Positions 63,196 to 64,000 of a stretch of DNA of 64,000 nucleotides are shown here, piece by piece; position 1 is the first letter of the stretch, and every line of letters begins with the position of its first letter. Source of the DNA: Lacticaseibacillus absianus (GTDB lineage Bacteria > Bacillota > Bacilli > Lactobacillales > Lactobacillaceae). A model generated the notes under the pieces. The model saw only the letters and a program-made list of their open reading frames with translations. It made no database searches and was not told where the DNA came from. The DNA lies in contig NZ_JABEKX010000001.1 in NCBI RefSeq assembly GCF_013407595.1, positions 452,522 to 516,521 of the forward strand, read 5' to 3'. A program made the position numbers and the translations under genes.

Positions 63196-63871
63196 ACGAT
63201 GGGGCGCGGTCATCCTGACCGTTGGCCTGCTGGTGAGCGGGCTCGCGCTGAGCCTGTACCTCCTGCAAGACCAATTAGCGGCGCGCTTGATCGCGAGCCG
63301 GCCGGTGACCGTGACGGTGACCACTGCCGCGCAGAGGCATCAGGCCAAACAGGCGGCGAACTATGATTTTGCCTCCGTTCGGCCGCTGACGCTGGCGCAG
63401 CTCAGCCAGGCCGCCTTGGCGCGGCATGCGGTCCCCGCTGTCGGCAAACTGCTGGTGCCGGATGTGGCGGTGGCTTTGCCGGTCGCGGAAGGCGTCAGCC
63501 AGCGTGTCTTGGCCTTTGCCGCGGGGACGCTCAGCGCTGATCAGACCATGGGCCAGGGCAACTACGCCTTGGCAGGACACCACATGCACACGGATGAGTC
63601 GCTACTTTTTGGCCCGCTGGTGCGGACGCGTGTCGGGATGGCCGCTTACCTGACGGACATGTCGACGCTGTACACCTATGAGATCTACGGTCGACGTTAC
63701 ATCGCGGCCACGGAGACCGCCGTTTTGGCCGCGACGGGGCGAGCGGAGCTGACCTTGATCACCTGTGATGACGACGGCCAGGGCCGCTTGCTCATCCAGG
63801 CGCGCTTGGTGGACCAGCGGCCGGTCACCAAGGCGTCAGCGGCGCTGCAGCGGCTGATCAACGCAGACTGA
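63188..63871 (+). CDS. srtA: Class A sortase
   Basis: 227 residues: an N-terminal signal-anchor helix (about 7-27), then the barrel with His131 (LAGHHMH) and Cys193 (TLITCDDDGQGRLLI), with the Arg after it. Only one membrane segment, as in class A. Its place in the WxL locus suggests it anchors the LPQTS protein, though it may serve as the housekeeping enzyme. Confidence 0.88.
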   Translation: MAKRWGAVILTVGLLVSGLALSLYLLQDQLAARLIASRPVTVTVTTAAQRHQAKQAANYDFASVRPLTLAQLSQAALARHAVPAVGKLLVPDVAVALPVAEGVSQRVLAFAAGTLSADQTMGQGNYALAGHHMHTDESLLFGPLVRTRVGMAAYLTDMSTLYTYEIYGRRYIAATETAVLAATGRAELTLITCDDDGQGRLLIQARLVDQRPVTKASAALQRLINAD

Positions 63872-63899
63872 TAGACAACAGGCAGACTGGAGGAAGGTT

Positions 63900-64000
63900 A
63901 TGAGCACACATTCGACGACCGCAACCCCCTGGCGGATCAGGCTGGGCCCACTTCTGGCGACGCTGTTGATCCTGGTCGGCCAATTGTTCGCCGCGTGGCC
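63900..64000 (+). CDS. Start of an exported protein (partial)
   Basis: An ATG at 63900 after GGAGGAAGG opens a frame running off the right edge. The first 33 residues contain a basic stretch (WRIRLGP) and a hydrophobic helix (LLATLLILVGQLFAAW), i.e. a signal peptide or anchor. Probably another WxL or DUF916 protein of this locus, by position only. Confidence 0.6.
   Translation, partial: MSTHSTTATPWRIRLGPLLATLLILVGQLFAAW

Overview
The window looks like a chromosomal segment of a high-G+C lactic acid bacterium, most likely a Lactobacillaceae member of the Lacticaseibacillus type. This is inferred from AGGAGG ribosome sites, extended -10 promoters (TGG-TAnnAT), a T-box leader, many PTS systems, a SpaCBA-ordered sortase pilus locus, a WxL/DUF916 cell-surface locus, an IS30 element and plasmid-type MobC/Rep remnants. 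Codon third positions are strongly G/C except in one island and in part of the tip pilin gene. I cannot name the species.

Layout. 1-17250 is mostly ordinary metabolism: a truncated EamA transporter, a palindromic MITE-like repeat, a dipeptide epimerase overlapping a CocE-type hydrolase, a decayed 2'-5' RNA ligase gene, a CmpB-type membrane protein, a DNA alkylation repair protein, an MFS exporter, peptidase T, a PLP aminotransferase divergent from a LysR regulator, RNase HI, two Cof-type HAD phosphatases, a histidine phosphatase, BrnQ and an aldo/keto reductase. 17450-24700 is a four-gene pilus locus (VWA tip adhesin, basal pilin, backbone pilin, class C sortase). 24700-29500 holds a short UvrA paralog, a MarR regulator, an HD hydrolase, tRNA-Thr(GGT) and a CPBP protease.

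29588-39708 is the most coherent catabolic cluster. An RpiR regulator faces an operon for a GH13_18 sugar phosphorylase, a PTS IIABC of MngA type, a GH38 alpha-mannosidase of MngB type, an extended phosphomannose isomerase and a glycerate kinase. Together these read as a pathway for mannosylglycerate and probably glucosylglycerate, two compatible solutes: import and phosphorylation, cleavage to hexose phosphate plus glycerate, and entry of both halves into glycolysis.

39721-41906 is a low-GC accessory island bounded by 14-bp inverted repeats. It contains a broken IS3-type orfA, a broken mobC with an oriT-like region, a small-peptide operon and the C-terminal part of a plasmid replication initiator. 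41920-52200 returns to core genes: HelD, a flavin disulfide oxidoreductase, a Trp T-box with trpS, LemA and a TPM protein, a MATE transporter coupled to signal peptidase I, and a third HAD phosphatase.

52632-59964 is an amino-sugar (probably N-acetylgalactosamine) locus: GntR regulator, AgaS isomerase/deaminase, mannose-family PTS IIB-IIC-IID-IIA and an N-acetylhexosamine-6-phosphate deacetylase. An IS30 element sits between the likely operator/promoter and the PTS genes. 60323 to the right edge is a WxL surface-complex locus (WxL protein, DUF916 protein, small LPQTS-anchored protein, membrane protein, class A sortase and the start of another exported protein) that continues beyond the window.
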